Shown: piece after piece, positions 7,721 to 15,879 of the stretch | How positions within the stretch are numbered: the first letter of the stretch is position 1 | Layout: every line of letters starts with the position of its first letter | NCBI GenBank assembly: GCA_002422945.1 | Contig: DITW01000059.1 | Coordinates: 8,457 to 57,393, forward strand | Length of the DNA stretch: 48,937 nt | Origin: Sphingomonadales bacterium UBA6174 | Lineage (GTDB): Bacteria; Pseudomonadota; Alphaproteobacteria; Sphingomonadales; Sphingomonadaceae | Direction: 5' to 3' | Notes under the pieces: generated by a model | Databases searched by the model: none | What the model saw: only the letters and a program-made list of their open reading frames with translations | What the model was told of the DNA's origin: nothing | Translations under genes and position numbers: made by a program

Positions 7721-8317
7721 TTATCGGACTCTCTTCGCCCGGATGCAAGCCACCACGCGACGAATTTGCGCCTGAGTATGGTTCATGGTGCCGCCCGTAT
7801 CGATAATGATATCGGCGCGGCGGCGCTTTTCGACATCCGGCACCTGTAAATGGCGGATATGCGCGAATTTTGCGGCAGTCATGCCGGGCCGCGCCAGCAC
7901 CCTGCGACGCTGTTTCCACGCCGGGGCCGAGACGACGGCGACCAAATCGATCTCCCGCTGGCGTCCCTTTTCAAACAGCAATGGAATATCGAGCACAACC
8001 ATTGGCTTGGCATGGTGGCGACGCAGGAAGTCGCGACGCATTTTTGCCACCGCCGGGTGGATGATCTGTTCCAGTTGCCGCAGGCGTTCGGAATGGCCCA
8101 GCACCATCTTCCCCAAGACTTGCCGATCAACGCCAGATATGCCGGTAGACCCCGGAAAGGCCCGTTCAATCACCGGCAATAGACTGCCTCCCGGGCCTTG
8201 CAATTGATGCACCGCTGCATCCGCATCGAAAACCGGCACACCGCATTTGCGAAAAAACCGACTCGCTGCCGATTTCCCCATGCCGATGGAGCCGGTGAGA
8301 CCAATAATCGTCGTCAT
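7721..8317 (-). CDS. coaE: Dephospho-CoA kinase
   Basis: The last step of coenzyme A synthesis: phosphorylation of the ribose 3' hydroxyl of dephospho-CoA. The P loop GLTGSIGMGKS is at residues 6-16, and VLDIPLLFEKG at about 108 is the CoA-binding motif of the family. At 198 residues the length is usual. The start codon overlaps the aroE stop by four bases, indicating translational coupling, and dnaQ follows after 10 bases. Confidence 0.95.
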   Translation of the reverse strand: MTTIIGLTGSIGMGKSAASRFFRKCGVPVFDADAAVHQLQGPGGSLLPVIERAFPGSTGISGVDRQVLGKMVLGHSERLRQLEQIIHPAVAKMRRDFLRRHHAKPMVVLDIPLLFEKGRQREIDLVAVVSAPAWKQRRRVLARPGMTAAKFAHIRHLQVPDVEKRRRADIIIDTGGTMNHTQAQIRRVVACIRAKRVR

Positions 8318-9153
8318 GACGTCAGAATATCACGCAATTCGGCATCGCGTTCACGCGGCGGCGACATGCCGAAGAACAATTCGAACGCGCGGGCCGCCTG
8401 ACCGATCAGCATTTCAAGCCCGTCGATCACCGGATTGCCGCGCGCACGTGCTTCGGCGAGCAACGCTGTTTCCAGCGGGGCATAGACGATGTCGTTGACG
8501 ATGGCCTCCACCGGCAAATGATTGAGTCGGATCGGCAAGGCCGGCTGGCCCTGCATGCCAAGCGAGGTGGCATTGACCAGCACCGCCGCCTCTTTCAGCG
8601 CCATATCCGCGTTTTCCCAATCGCAAGCAGTGATATGCAGCCCCATATCCGTCGCAATCTCAGCAATACGCGACTGGTTGCGGTTGATCATCAATATGTC
8701 GTTGCAACCGAGATCGCCGAGCGCCGCCACAATCGCGCGTGATGCCCCACCTGCACCGAGCACAACTGCCTTGCCGCCGCGATAGCCCTTGGCGACCAAG
8801 GGCAAGGCGAAACCGGTAACATCGCTATTATCGCCAAATAAGTGACCGTCTTCCTGCCGAACGACGCAATTGACCGCGCCGACCCGTGCCGCAAGCGGCG
8901 ATAATTGGTCGCAACAGGCCATGACCGTCTGTTTGTGCGGCACGGTGACATTGCACCCACGCCATAACGGGTCAGCTTGATGGGCGGCGAGATAGGCTAT
9001 TAAATCCGAAGCGTGAACAAGGTCTGCCCGATAATCGATATCCAGACCCAGACATTTGGCCCAAAAAAGGTGAATTTTCGGGGATTTGGACTGAGAAATC
9101 GGATCGCCAATCACATTGGCATAGGGTTGGGCAGCGGCGGGAATTGTTGTCAT
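8314..9153 (-). CDS. aroE: Shikimate dehydrogenase (NADP+)
   Basis: Reduces 3-dehydroshikimate to shikimate in aromatic amino acid synthesis. Residues about 16-26 show the substrate motif GDPISQSKSP, NVTVPHKQ carries the catalytic lysine, and VLGAGGASRAIVAAL is the nucleotide-binding glycine loop. The end GLEMLIGQAARAFELFFG is typical. At 279 residues it has normal length. It overlaps maf upstream and coaE downstream by four bases each. Confidence 0.95.
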   Translation of the reverse strand: MTTIPAAAQPYANVIGDPISQSKSPKIHLFWAKCLGLDIDYRADLVHASDLIAYLAAHQADPLWRGCNVTVPHKQTVMACCDQLSPLAARVGAVNCVVRQEDGHLFGDNSDVTGFALPLVAKGYRGGKAVVLGAGGASRAIVAALGDLGCNDILMINRNQSRIAEIATDMGLHITACDWENADMALKEAAVLVNATSLGMQGQPALPIRLNHLPVEAIVNDIVYAPLETALLAEARARGNPVIDGLEMLIGQAARAFELFFGMSPPRERDAELRDILTS

Positions 9154-9746
9154 GACGTCAATATTCCCTCAGCCCGCAACGCTTGCAATAACGGCAGCAA
9201 CGGTAGGCCCATAATGGCAAAATGATTGCCTTCGATCCGTTCGAACAATTGGGTGCCGCGTCCTTCGATTTGATAGCCGCCAACGCACCAGCGCACTTCA
9301 TCCCATTCCCGATCGATATAATTCGCGATGAATGCAGCGCTCAACGGGCGGACAGACATGCGGACCCGCTCAATATGCTGCCAAATTAGCTGCCCTGAAC
9401 GCACTAACACGGCGGCGCTGATCAATTCATGGGTGCGGCCCGCCATGCGCGTTAATTGAGCGGCTAGATCATCCTTGTCCTTCGCCTTGTCGAGCATCGT
9501 CCCGTCATCCAGCGCGAGGGTCTGGTCGCTGCCGAGAATCAGGCCATCGGGGTGGGATTCAGTGAGGGCGAGTGCCTTGAATTCAGCCAGATGCAAGGCC
9601 AATGCTGCCGGGTCCTGATTGGCGGCACGGAACAATGCCTTGGCGGCGTCTTCATCCGCATCGGGCAAGATGACCTCATAAGGAACGGCGGCCGCGCGCA
9701 GCATGGCCTGCCGCGATGCGCTGCGGGAAGCGAGTATCAAATTCAT
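9150..9746 (-). CDS. maf: Maf-family nucleotide pyrophosphatase
   Basis: A 198-residue Maf/HAM1-type protein that hydrolyses non-canonical or methylated nucleoside triphosphates. The N-terminal signature LILASRSASRQAML matches the family's SxSPRR-type motif in a diverged form (SRSASR). GSDQTLALD at about 72 and GGYQIEGRG at about 155 are the other conserved parts. The diverged first motif fits the YceF/m7GTP branch better than the dTTP/UTP branch, though this is a weak inference. It overlaps ppsR and aroE by four bases each. Confidence 0.9.
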   Translation of the reverse strand: MNLILASRSASRQAMLRAAAVPYEVILPDADEDAAKALFRAANQDPAALALHLAEFKALALTESHPDGLILGSDQTLALDDGTMLDKAKDKDDLAAQLTRMAGRTHELISAAVLVRSGQLIWQHIERVRMSVRPLSAAFIANYIDREWDEVRWCVGGYQIEGRGTQLFERIEGNHFAIMGLPLLPLLQALRAEGILTS

Positions 9747-10567
9747 ATCGCGGTTGATTCCATCCGTCGCAAATTATGGACATTGATGATTGCCGCTGCC
9801 GTTTCTTCAATCGAACGCCGGGTCACATCAATCACCGGCCAGTCATTATCCGCGAATAATCGCCGCGCATAGGCCAGTTCACGATTGATCGCCTCTTGAT
9901 CGACATAAGCGGTTTCCGGCGATTGATTGAGTGACAACAGCCGATTGCGCCGGACCTGCAACAATCGGTCTGCGCCAGTGGTCAGGCCGACAACTAGCGG
10001 ATGTTTCAGATGAAACAGGGCAGGCGGTGGGGGTGATTCCACGACAATTGGAATATTCGCTACCTTATAGCCCTTGTTGGCAAGATAAATGGCGGTCGGG
10101 GTTTTGCTCGATCGCGACACACCGGCAAGGATGATGTCAGCTTGCTCCCAATTTTCAGGGGCAACGCCATCATCATGGGCGATAGTGAAGCTAATCGCCT
10201 CGACCCGCGCAAAATAAGCCGCATCGAGCATATGCTGCTGCCCCGGTCGCGCCTTGGCCTGACGACCCAACATCCGCGATAATGCATCCAGCACCGGATC
10301 GAGCGCAGGCACCAAAGGCAGACTCATCCGCTCGCCATGCGCCTCCAGCTTTTGCCTGACATCGAGATTGACCAAGGTATAGATAATAAGACCCGGCTGT
10401 GCGGCGATTTCGGTCATGATCCGATCTAGATGACCTTCGCTACGCACCATCGGCCAGAAATGTTTGATCGCTTCCACGCCATCAAATTGGGCAAGGGCCG
10501 CCTTGGCGATGTTCTCAAGGGTTTCGCCGGTGGAGTCCGACACAAGATGGACGTGCAATATGGTCAT
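9743..10567 (-). CDS. ppsR: Pyruvate,phosphate dikinase/PEP synthase regulatory kinase-pyrophosphorylase (DUF299)
   Basis: A bifunctional DUF299 kinase/phosphorylase that switches PEP synthase or pyruvate phosphate dikinase on and off. HLVSDSTGET lies at the N terminus, and the P-loop-like GVSRSSKTPTAIYLANKGYK at about 155 is the family's best mark. The ATG at 10567 gives 274 residues, the normal length. A longer frame reaching 10699 would read through perfect DnaA boxes and adds unrelated residues, so it was rejected. This is the first gene left of the putative origin and heads the maf-aroE-coaE-dnaQ operon. Confidence 0.93.
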   Translation of the reverse strand: MTILHVHLVSDSTGETLENIAKAALAQFDGVEAIKHFWPMVRSEGHLDRIMTEIAAQPGLIIYTLVNLDVRQKLEAHGERMSLPLVPALDPVLDALSRMLGRQAKARPGQQHMLDAAYFARVEAISFTIAHDDGVAPENWEQADIILAGVSRSSKTPTAIYLANKGYKVANIPIVVESPPPPALFHLKHPLVVGLTTGADRLLQVRRNRLLSLNQSPETAYVDQEAINRELAYARRLFADNDWPVIDVTRRSIEETAAAIINVHNLRRMESTAI

Positions 10568-10576
10568 GATCGGAAA

Positions 10577-10704
10577 AGTCTGTGGATAAAGCCGGGAGAA
10601 CGCAAGGCAAAACCATCGCGGTAATGCATGCTTATGGATTCCGAGGATCGGTTCGACTGGAATCTGAGGGGTTTTCCACAGGGGGACATTTTTATCCACA
10701 GACT
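10577..10704. repeat. 14-base inverted repeat carrying the two perfect DnaA boxes
   Basis: AGTCTGTGGATAAA at 10577-10590 is the exact reverse complement of TTTATCCACAGACT at 10691-10704. Each arm contains one perfect DnaA box plus five matching flanking bases, so the two boxes point toward each other with 100 bases between the arms. Confidence 0.85.
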
Positions 10705-10735
10705 GTGAATCATTGGGACGAAACCAACGACTCTA

Positions 10736-10755
10736 TGGACTCACGTAAGAGTCCA
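10736..10755. repeat. Small inverted repeat inside the origin region
   Basis: TGGACTC (10736-10742), six-base spacer ACGTAA, GAGTCCA (10749-10755). It lies between the DnaA box cluster and the AT-richer part. It may be a binding site for an origin regulator or part of the hemE promoter region; the protein is unknown. Confidence 0.5.
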
Positions 10756-10857
10756 ATCTGTCAAACTGTTGGCATTTTCGACTGGATCGCCTAATCCCCG
10801 CTCTCAGCGCCACCTACTACAGTCTACAATCTTAAATTCTCTTACTTGGATTCATAG

Positions 10858-11886
10858 ATGTCAGTCGAAAAACCATTACTCGCCGTCTTGCGTGGAAAAA
10901 AGCAAGAGATCCCGCCAATGTGGTTGATGCGTCAGGCAGGGCGATATTTGCCGGAATACCGGGCGTTGCGCGCTGAAAAAGGCGGGTTTCTCGAACTGGT
11001 TGAAGATAGCCCATCGGCCGCCGAGGTAACGTTGCAGCCGATCAAGCGCTTTGATTTCGATGGCGCGATCCTGTTTTCCGATATTCTGGTTATCCCTTAT
11101 GCCATGGGACAGCGTTTGTGGTTCGAAGAAGGTGAGGGGCCTCGTCTTGCCCCGACGATGATCGATGCGACGCTGGATAGCCTTGTACCGGTGCCAGGGC
11201 GGCTGGACCCGGTTTATGAAACGATCCGGCTGGTCAAAGCCGCATTGGCACCCGAAAAGACGTTTCTCGGCTTTGCGGGCAGTCCCTGGACGATTGCGAC
11301 CTATATGGTGGCGGGACAGGGTAGTAAGGAACAGGCCCCGGCGCGGCGTTTAGCCTATCGCGATCCGCAATTATTCCAGCATTTGATCGATGCGATCGTG
11401 GCCATGACGGTCGATTATCTCGATGGTCAGATTGCGGCGGGCGTCGATGCGATCCAGTTGTTCGATAGCTGGGCCGGAAGTCTTTCGCCTGCACAGTTCG
11501 AACAATGGGTGATCGCGCCAAACCGGGCGATTGTCGATCAATTGCGCGCGCGCCATCCGGGAACGCCGATTATTGGCTTTCCAAAGGGAGCAGGGGGCAA
11601 GCTTGCGGCTTATGCGGCAGGCACGAATGTCGATGCGCTGGGCCTTGATGAAACCGTTGATCCCAAATGGGCGGACAAGATTTTGCCACCCGGTTTGCCG
11701 GTGCAGGGCAATCTCGATCCGCTCGCGCTGATTGCGGGTGGTGAGGCGTTGCATGGGGCGGTTGAAAATATCCGCTTGGCCTTTGCCGATCGACCGCATA
11801 TTTTCAATCTCGGTCACGGCATCCAACAGGATACGCCGATTGCCCATGTCGAAGAGCTGGTGAAACTGGTCAGGATGGGTCGCTAA
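10858..11886 (+). CDS. hemE: Uroporphyrinogen decarboxylase
   Basis: Removes four carboxyl groups from uroporphyrinogen III to give coproporphyrinogen III in heme synthesis. PPMWLMRQAGRYLPEYR at residues 20-36 is signature 1 with the conserved arginines, and GFAGSPWTIATYM at about 138 is signature 2. FSDILVIPYAMG carries the catalytic aspartate. At 342 residues it is full length. Its stop and the hemJ start overlap by one base, so hemE and hemJ form an operon. It is the first gene right of the origin. Confidence 0.97.
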   Translation: MSVEKPLLAVLRGKKQEIPPMWLMRQAGRYLPEYRALRAEKGGFLELVEDSPSAAEVTLQPIKRFDFDGAILFSDILVIPYAMGQRLWFEEGEGPRLAPTMIDATLDSLVPVPGRLDPVYETIRLVKAALAPEKTFLGFAGSPWTIATYMVAGQGSKEQAPARRLAYRDPQLFQHLIDAIVAMTVDYLDGQIAAGVDAIQLFDSWAGSLSPAQFEQWVIAPNRAIVDQLRARHPGTPIIGFPKGAGGKLAAYAAGTNVDALGLDETVDPKWADKILPPGLPVQGNLDPLALIAGGEALHGAVENIRLAFADRPHIFNLGHGIQQDTPIAHVEELVKLVRMGR

Positions 11887-12335
11887 TGGCTGATTATGCC
11901 GGATATTTGGGAAATGCCTATTTGTGGGTGAAATCCGCCCATGTCATTTTCGTTATTTTCTGGATGGCCGGCATGTTCATGCTGCCGCGTTATTTCGTCT
12001 ATCACCATGCGGTGATGCCGGGATCGCCTGAAGACAAGCTCTGGATTGAGCGCGAACGCCGGTTGTTGTGCATCATCGTCAACCCGGCGATGATTATCTC
12101 GTGGATTTTCGGGCTGATGCTGGCATTCAACCTTGGATGGGAAGGGGGTTGGCTTTATGCCAAGGTCATTCTCATTCTGGCTTTCAGCGGATTTCATGGC
12201 TGGTTGTCGAAACTGCGCAAGCAATTTATCGCCGGTCAACGTCCGGTAACGGAGCGCCGGTTGCGCTTGCTCAATGAAATTCCGGGCATTGTCATTGCCT
12301 TGGCGGTCATTTTAGTGATTGTTCGCCCGTTTTAA
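11886..12335 (+). CDS. hemJ: Protoporphyrinogen oxidase HemJ
   Basis: A 149-residue membrane protein of the HemJ family, which oxidises protoporphyrinogen IX to protoporphyrin IX in bacteria lacking HemG/HemY. Four hydrophobic segments lie at about 14-36, 62-82, 87-107 and 128-147. The conserved histidine is in VKSAHVIFVIFWMAGMFML, and conserved positively charged residues follow (KLRKQF). It directly follows hemE, which gives strong context for heme synthesis. Confidence 0.92.
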   Translation: MADYAGYLGNAYLWVKSAHVIFVIFWMAGMFMLPRYFVYHHAVMPGSPEDKLWIERERRLLCIIVNPAMIISWIFGLMLAFNLGWEGGWLYAKVILILAFSGFHGWLSKLRKQFIAGQRPVTERRLRLLNEIPGIVIALAVILVIVRPF

Positions 12336-12431
12336 ACTGGTGCAATTGCTGATTCTATCGGCGCGATACTCTTGACTTGATTCTGGCGGCGACATAGGAC
12401 GAGCCAAGTTCAGAGCGGCGTCCTGCCGCTC

Positions 12432-12496
12432 CTTGTCTGTTGAAGACAATCCTTTGAAGGTGATCCTTTAAGGATACCAAATCATCGAAGGTGATC
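12432..12496 (+). promoter_or_regulatory. Repeats and hairpins in the rho leader
   Basis: The 214-base gap before rho holds a short hairpin TTGTCT-GTTGA-AGACAA (12433-12449), a second hairpin ATCCT-TTA-AGGAT (12463-12475) and a direct repeat GAAGGTGATC (12456-12465 and 12487-12496). Rho leaders in other bacteria carry autoregulatory termination signals; the same role here is inference. Confidence 0.35.
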
Positions 12497-12549
12497 TGGC
12501 GTTCGCTTCAATATCCTACGAACATTCAATTTATATTCCGGGTATTCCC

Positions 12550-13806
12550 ATGCATCTGCAAGACTTGAAGAAAAAGACTCCCGCTGAACTGGTTTCCATG
12601 GCCGAGGAATTGGGCGTCGAAGGCGCATCGACCATGCGTAAGCAGGATCTGATGTTCGCCATTCTCAAGGTCGAGGCTGAAAATGGCACGCAGATCATGG
12701 GGATCGGCACGATCGAAGTATTGCAGGATGGCTTTGGCTTCCTGCGTTCGCCGGAAGCCAATTACCTTGCTGGGCCCGACGATATTTATGTGTCGCCCAA
12801 TCAGGTCCGCAAATATGGCCTGCGCACCGGTGATACAGTTGAAGGCGAAATCCGAGGTCCGAAGGATGGGGAACGCTATTTTGCCCTCACGCGCCTCACC
12901 AGCGTCAATTTCGATGATCCGGACGTTGTGCGCCATCGGGTCAATTTCGACAATCTGACGCCGCTGTATCCGGACGAGAAGCTTAATCTCGATACGCTTG
13001 ATCCGACGGTCAAAGACAAATCGGCTCGGGTGATTGATCTGGTCAGCCCACAGGGCAAGGGGCAGCGTGCCCTGATCGTGGCGCCGCCGCGCGTTGGTAA
13101 GACGGTATTGTTGCAGAATATCGCCAAGGCGATCACCGACAATCATCCGGAAGTGTTCCTGATCGTATTGTTGATCGACGAACGTCCGGAAGAAGTTACC
13201 GACATGCAGCGTTCGGTTAAAGGCGAGGTGATTTCCTCAACCTTTGATGAACCTGCCTCGCGTCACGTGCAGGTCGCTGAAATGGTGATTGAAAAGGCCA
13301 AGCGTCTGGTCGAGCATAAAAAGGATGTGGTGATCCTGCTCGACTCGATCACCCGTCTGGGTCGCGCTTACAATACGGTGGTGCCATCATCGGGCAAGGT
13401 CTTGACCGGCGGTGTGGATGCCAATGCGTTGCAGCGGCCGAAGCGCTTCTTCGGTGCAGCACGCAACATTGAAGAAGGTGGTTCGCTCTCCATCATCGCT
13501 ACGGCGCTGATCGATACCGGCAGCCGCATGGATGAAGTGATCTTTGAAGAATTCAAGGGCACCGGCAATTCTGAAATCGTGCTTGATCGCAAGGTTGCAG
13601 ACAAGCGGATCTTCCCGGCACTTGATGTTGGCAAGTCCGGCACGCGCAAGGAAGAATTGCTGGTCGACAAGGCCAAGCTGTCGAAAATGTGGGTGTTGCG
13701 TCGTATCCTGATGCAGATGGGCACCATCGATGCGATGGAATTCCTGCTCGACAAGATGAAGGATTCGAAGACCAATGAAGATTTCTTCGATTCGATGAAT
13801 CAATAG
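12550..13806 (+). CDS. rho: Transcription termination factor Rho
   Basis: The hexameric RNA-dependent helicase that ends transcription, 418 residues. The N-terminal Rho_N domain (MHLQDLKKKTPAELVSMAEE) is followed by a cold-shock-like RNA-binding domain with GFGFLRSPEANYLAGPDDIY. Walker A is APPRVGKTVLL at about residue 178 and Walker B is VVILLDSITRL. The Q and R loops (SVKGEVISSTFDEP, NIEEGGSLSI) are intact. Its position after hemE-hemJ near the origin is conserved in alphaproteobacteria. Confidence 0.98.
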   Translation: MHLQDLKKKTPAELVSMAEELGVEGASTMRKQDLMFAILKVEAENGTQIMGIGTIEVLQDGFGFLRSPEANYLAGPDDIYVSPNQVRKYGLRTGDTVEGEIRGPKDGERYFALTRLTSVNFDDPDVVRHRVNFDNLTPLYPDEKLNLDTLDPTVKDKSARVIDLVSPQGKGQRALIVAPPRVGKTVLLQNIAKAITDNHPEVFLIVLLIDERPEEVTDMQRSVKGEVISSTFDEPASRHVQVAEMVIEKAKRLVEHKKDVVILLDSITRLGRAYNTVVPSSGKVLTGGVDANALQRPKRFFGAARNIEEGGSLSIIATALIDTGSRMDEVIFEEFKGTGNSEIVLDRKVADKRIFPALDVGKSGTRKEELLVDKAKLSKMWVLRRILMQMGTIDAMEFLLDKMKDSKTNEDFFDSMNQ

Positions 13807-13815
13807 GATAGGCTG

Positions 13816-14538
13816 ATGGTATTCGAACTTTTCGCGGTGGCAGGTCAGGCCGTATCCGGGCTTGGTTCCCCAACCGAAATTTGGGGCCATATCGTCAATG
13901 ATTTCTCCAACCTTGGCAGTCCGACGGCGTTTTCTGCATTCATGCAGGTATTGCTGATCGACATTACGCTTGCCGGTGACAATGCGATTGTCGTGGGTGC
14001 ATTGGCGGCGGGGCTGCCTGCCGAGCAACGCAAAAAAGTCATCCTGATCGGTATCATGGCGGCGCTTGTGCTGCGTATCGTGTTTGCCCTGATGGTGAGC
14101 TGGCTGCTTGGCATTGTCGGCTTGGTGCTGGCGGGCGGTATCTTGTTGTTGTGGGTGGCATGGAAAATGTATCGCGACCTGCATCATGCAACGGAATCGC
14201 CGGGTTCGCCTGAAATTCAGGGTGACGAGCATAGCGGTATATCTGCGGCGAAAAGCTTTACAGCGGCGGCATGGGCTGTGGCTGTGGCCGACGTATCGAT
14301 GAGCCTTGATAATGTGCTGGCTGTTGCCGGTGCAGCACGCGAGCATCCCGGCATATTGATGATCGGCCTTGTGCTTTCCGTTGCGCTGATGGGTTTGGCA
14401 GCCAATATGATCGCCCAATATATTGAGCGTTATCGCTGGATTGCATGGGTTGGCCTTGCCGTGATTGTCTATGTCGCTGGCAAGATGATCTGGGAAGGGT
14501 TTCACGAGGTGCAGCCGCATTTGATGCTGCTGATCTAA
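13816..14538 (+). CDS. TerC-family membrane protein (YjbE-like)
   Basis: A 240-residue integral membrane protein of the TerC family. Two internal repeats each carry an acidic motif in a membrane helix: DITLAGDNAIVVGALAAGLP at about 48 and DVSMSLDNVLAVAGAARE at about 157. Related proteins handle manganese or calcium efflux, often to metallate exported proteins, and are sometimes linked to tellurite resistance. It starts 9 bases after rho, so it is probably co-transcribed with it. The metal specificity cannot be read from sequence. Confidence 0.88.
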   Translation: MVFELFAVAGQAVSGLGSPTEIWGHIVNDFSNLGSPTAFSAFMQVLLIDITLAGDNAIVVGALAAGLPAEQRKKVILIGIMAALVLRIVFALMVSWLLGIVGLVLAGGILLLWVAWKMYRDLHHATESPGSPEIQGDEHSGISAAKSFTAAAWAVAVADVSMSLDNVLAVAGAAREHPGILMIGLVLSVALMGLAANMIAQYIERYRWIAWVGLAVIVYVAGKMIWEGFHEVQPHLMLLI

Positions 14539-14562
14539 GCGCTTCCATTCTGATCGCTACAA

Positions 14563-14589
14563 AAAAGGGGCCCCGAACGGGCCCCTTTT
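14563..14589. terminator. Bidirectional intrinsic terminator
   Basis: AAAAGGGGCCC (14563-14573), loop CGAAC, GGGCCCCTTTT (14579-14589): an 11-base perfect stem with flanking A and T runs. It lies between the rightward TerC-family gene and the leftward dienelactone hydrolase gene. Confidence 0.92.
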
Positions 14590-14611
14590 CTTTTGTGGTG
14601 AATGTTGGATT

Positions 14612-15313
14612 TCAGGCCAGATGCTGGGCGAAAAAGTCGCGTGTGCGCGCATCTGCCAATTGCGCACCTTCTTCATGACGACGATTACCCATTTCTGCGG
14701 CGAAACCGTGATCCAGCCCGGCATAGTCGTGCAAGACGACTTTTGGATGATCATCCAACCCAGCATGCAACGCAGCCTGTGCCTCTGCGGGGACAAAGCC
14801 ATCGGCTGTCGGAATATGCAGCATTAGAGGATGAGCTATGGCATGGGATTCGTTCAGCATCTGATCGATCATCACGCCATAATAGCCGACAGATGCATCG
14901 ATATCCGTCCGGGCGGCAGTCATGTACGCGAGTTTTCCGCCGAGGCAATAGCCAACGCAACCGACCTTGGCGACCGGCCCAACACCATCAATCCCAGCCC
15001 TGATCGCGCGAATGGTGGCTTCAATATCCTGCACGCCGTCATTGGCATCATAGACGCCGAAATAACCGAAGGCTTCCTGCAACTCGGCCTCTTTATCTGC
15101 ATCCAGTTCGATGCCGGGCTTGATCCGCCAGAACAGATCCGGGGCGACCGCGAGATAGCCAAGCTTGGCCCAATTGTCGCATTTCTGGCGGATACCCGTA
15201 TTCACGCCGAAGATTTCCTGAATCACGATAATGGCGGCCTTGGGTGTACCAATCGGCTTTGCGACATAGGCGTCAAAGCTAGCGCTATGATCGAAAGTGG
15301 CAATCTTGGTCAT
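14612..15313 (-). CDS. Dienelactone hydrolase family protein
   Basis: A 233-residue alpha/beta hydrolase of the dienelactone hydrolase family. The nucleophile is a cysteine in GCVGYCLGGKLAY at about 120; the aspartate (PTADGFVPAEAQ) and histidine (GLDHGFAAEMG) complete the Cys-Asp-His triad. The known enzyme opens dienelactone in chlorocatechol breakdown, but most family members have unknown substrates and no aromatic pathway genes are nearby. The ATG at 15313 (MTKIATFDHS) overlaps the ogt stop by four bases; upstream extension reads ogt codons in another frame. Confidence 0.88.
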   Translation of the reverse strand: MTKIATFDHSASFDAYVAKPIGTPKAAIIVIQEIFGVNTGIRQKCDNWAKLGYLAVAPDLFWRIKPGIELDADKEAELQEAFGYFGVYDANDGVQDIEATIRAIRAGIDGVGPVAKVGCVGYCLGGKLAYMTAARTDIDASVGYYGVMIDQMLNESHAIAHPLMLHIPTADGFVPAEAQAALHAGLDDHPKVVLHDYAGLDHGFAAEMGNRRHEEGAQLADARTRDFFAQHLA

Positions 15314-15816
15314 GACATTATCCGTCCTCGTTGAGATGATTCGAAATGGAGGAGCCATTGCTTGGTTGCGGTGCCTTCTCCTGCGGAATAATGCCCGATC
15401 ACGCCATTGGCGGCAATCACCCGATGACATGGGATGATGATCGGGAAGGGGTTGCGACTACAAGCCGATCCAATCGCTCTTGGGCCGGTGTCGAATTGGC
15501 GGGCCAATTGGCCATAGCTGGCGGTTTCACCATAAGAAATGCTGGCGATAGCATCACGCAGCACTTGTCCACGTGGAGATTTCACACGCGCAAGGGGGAG
15601 GTCGAAGACTTGTCTTTCACCTGCAAAATATTGGTTAAATTGCCTTATCGTCTCATTGATAAGCGTGATGCCTGAATGATGATCAGATGTTGGCGCGGCT
15701 ATATCGCCGCCAATCGAGAGCGACAGCAGACATTCATCATTGGCCGTGACAAGGATCTTCCCGATTGGCGACTGCCAACTTCCCCATGATGGACTATCCG
15801 CTATTCGCCTATGCAT
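15310..15816 (-). CDS. ogt: Methylated-DNA-protein-cysteine methyltransferase
   Basis: A suicide repair protein that takes the alkyl group from O6-alkylguanine onto its own cysteine. The active motif IIPCHRVIAANG is at about 127, preceded by the DNA-binding helix SYGQLARQFDTGPRAIGSA. At 168 residues it is the Ogt/Ada C-terminal size with no Ada N-terminal zinc domain. It overlaps the downstream hydrolase by four bases and diverges from the small gene at 15880. Confidence 0.93.
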   Translation of the reverse strand: MHRRIADSPSWGSWQSPIGKILVTANDECLLSLSIGGDIAAPTSDHHSGITLINETIRQFNQYFAGERQVFDLPLARVKSPRGQVLRDAIASISYGETASYGQLARQFDTGPRAIGSACSRNPFPIIIPCHRVIAANGVIGHYSAGEGTATKQWLLHFESSQRGRIMS

Positions 15817-15879
15817 AGACCTGCCTCATCAAAATCGATAACATCAGTGTACCACCTATTTTTGAGGATGACAGCGGCC

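Larger units (their letters stand above)
10568..10857. other. oriC: Probable chromosomal replication origin (oriC)
   Basis: This 290-base gap lies between the divergent ppsR (DUF299) and hemE genes, the place of Cori in Caulobacter and of the Rickettsia origin. DnaA boxes seen: TGTGGATAA at 10581-10589 (perfect, reverse), TTTTCCACA at 10672-10680 (one mismatch), TTATCCACA at 10692-10700 (perfect) and TGTGAATCA at 10704-10712 (reverse of TGATTCACA, close to the Caulobacter G-box). An AT-richer stretch (about 10811-10857) next to hemE could unwind. No clear TTAA-N7-TTAA CtrA site was found. The nearby parAB genes and parS sites support the call. Confidence 0.85.

Noticed and set aside
10831..10846. 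CtrA box TTAA-N7-TTAA near hemE
   Set aside because: Only the left TTAA is present (TTAAATTCTCTTACT), so a functional site cannot be claimed.
13387..14520. A 377-codon reverse frame across rho and the TerC-family gene
   Set aside because: It spans two convincing forward genes and has histidine- and arginine-rich composition typical of antisense frames.
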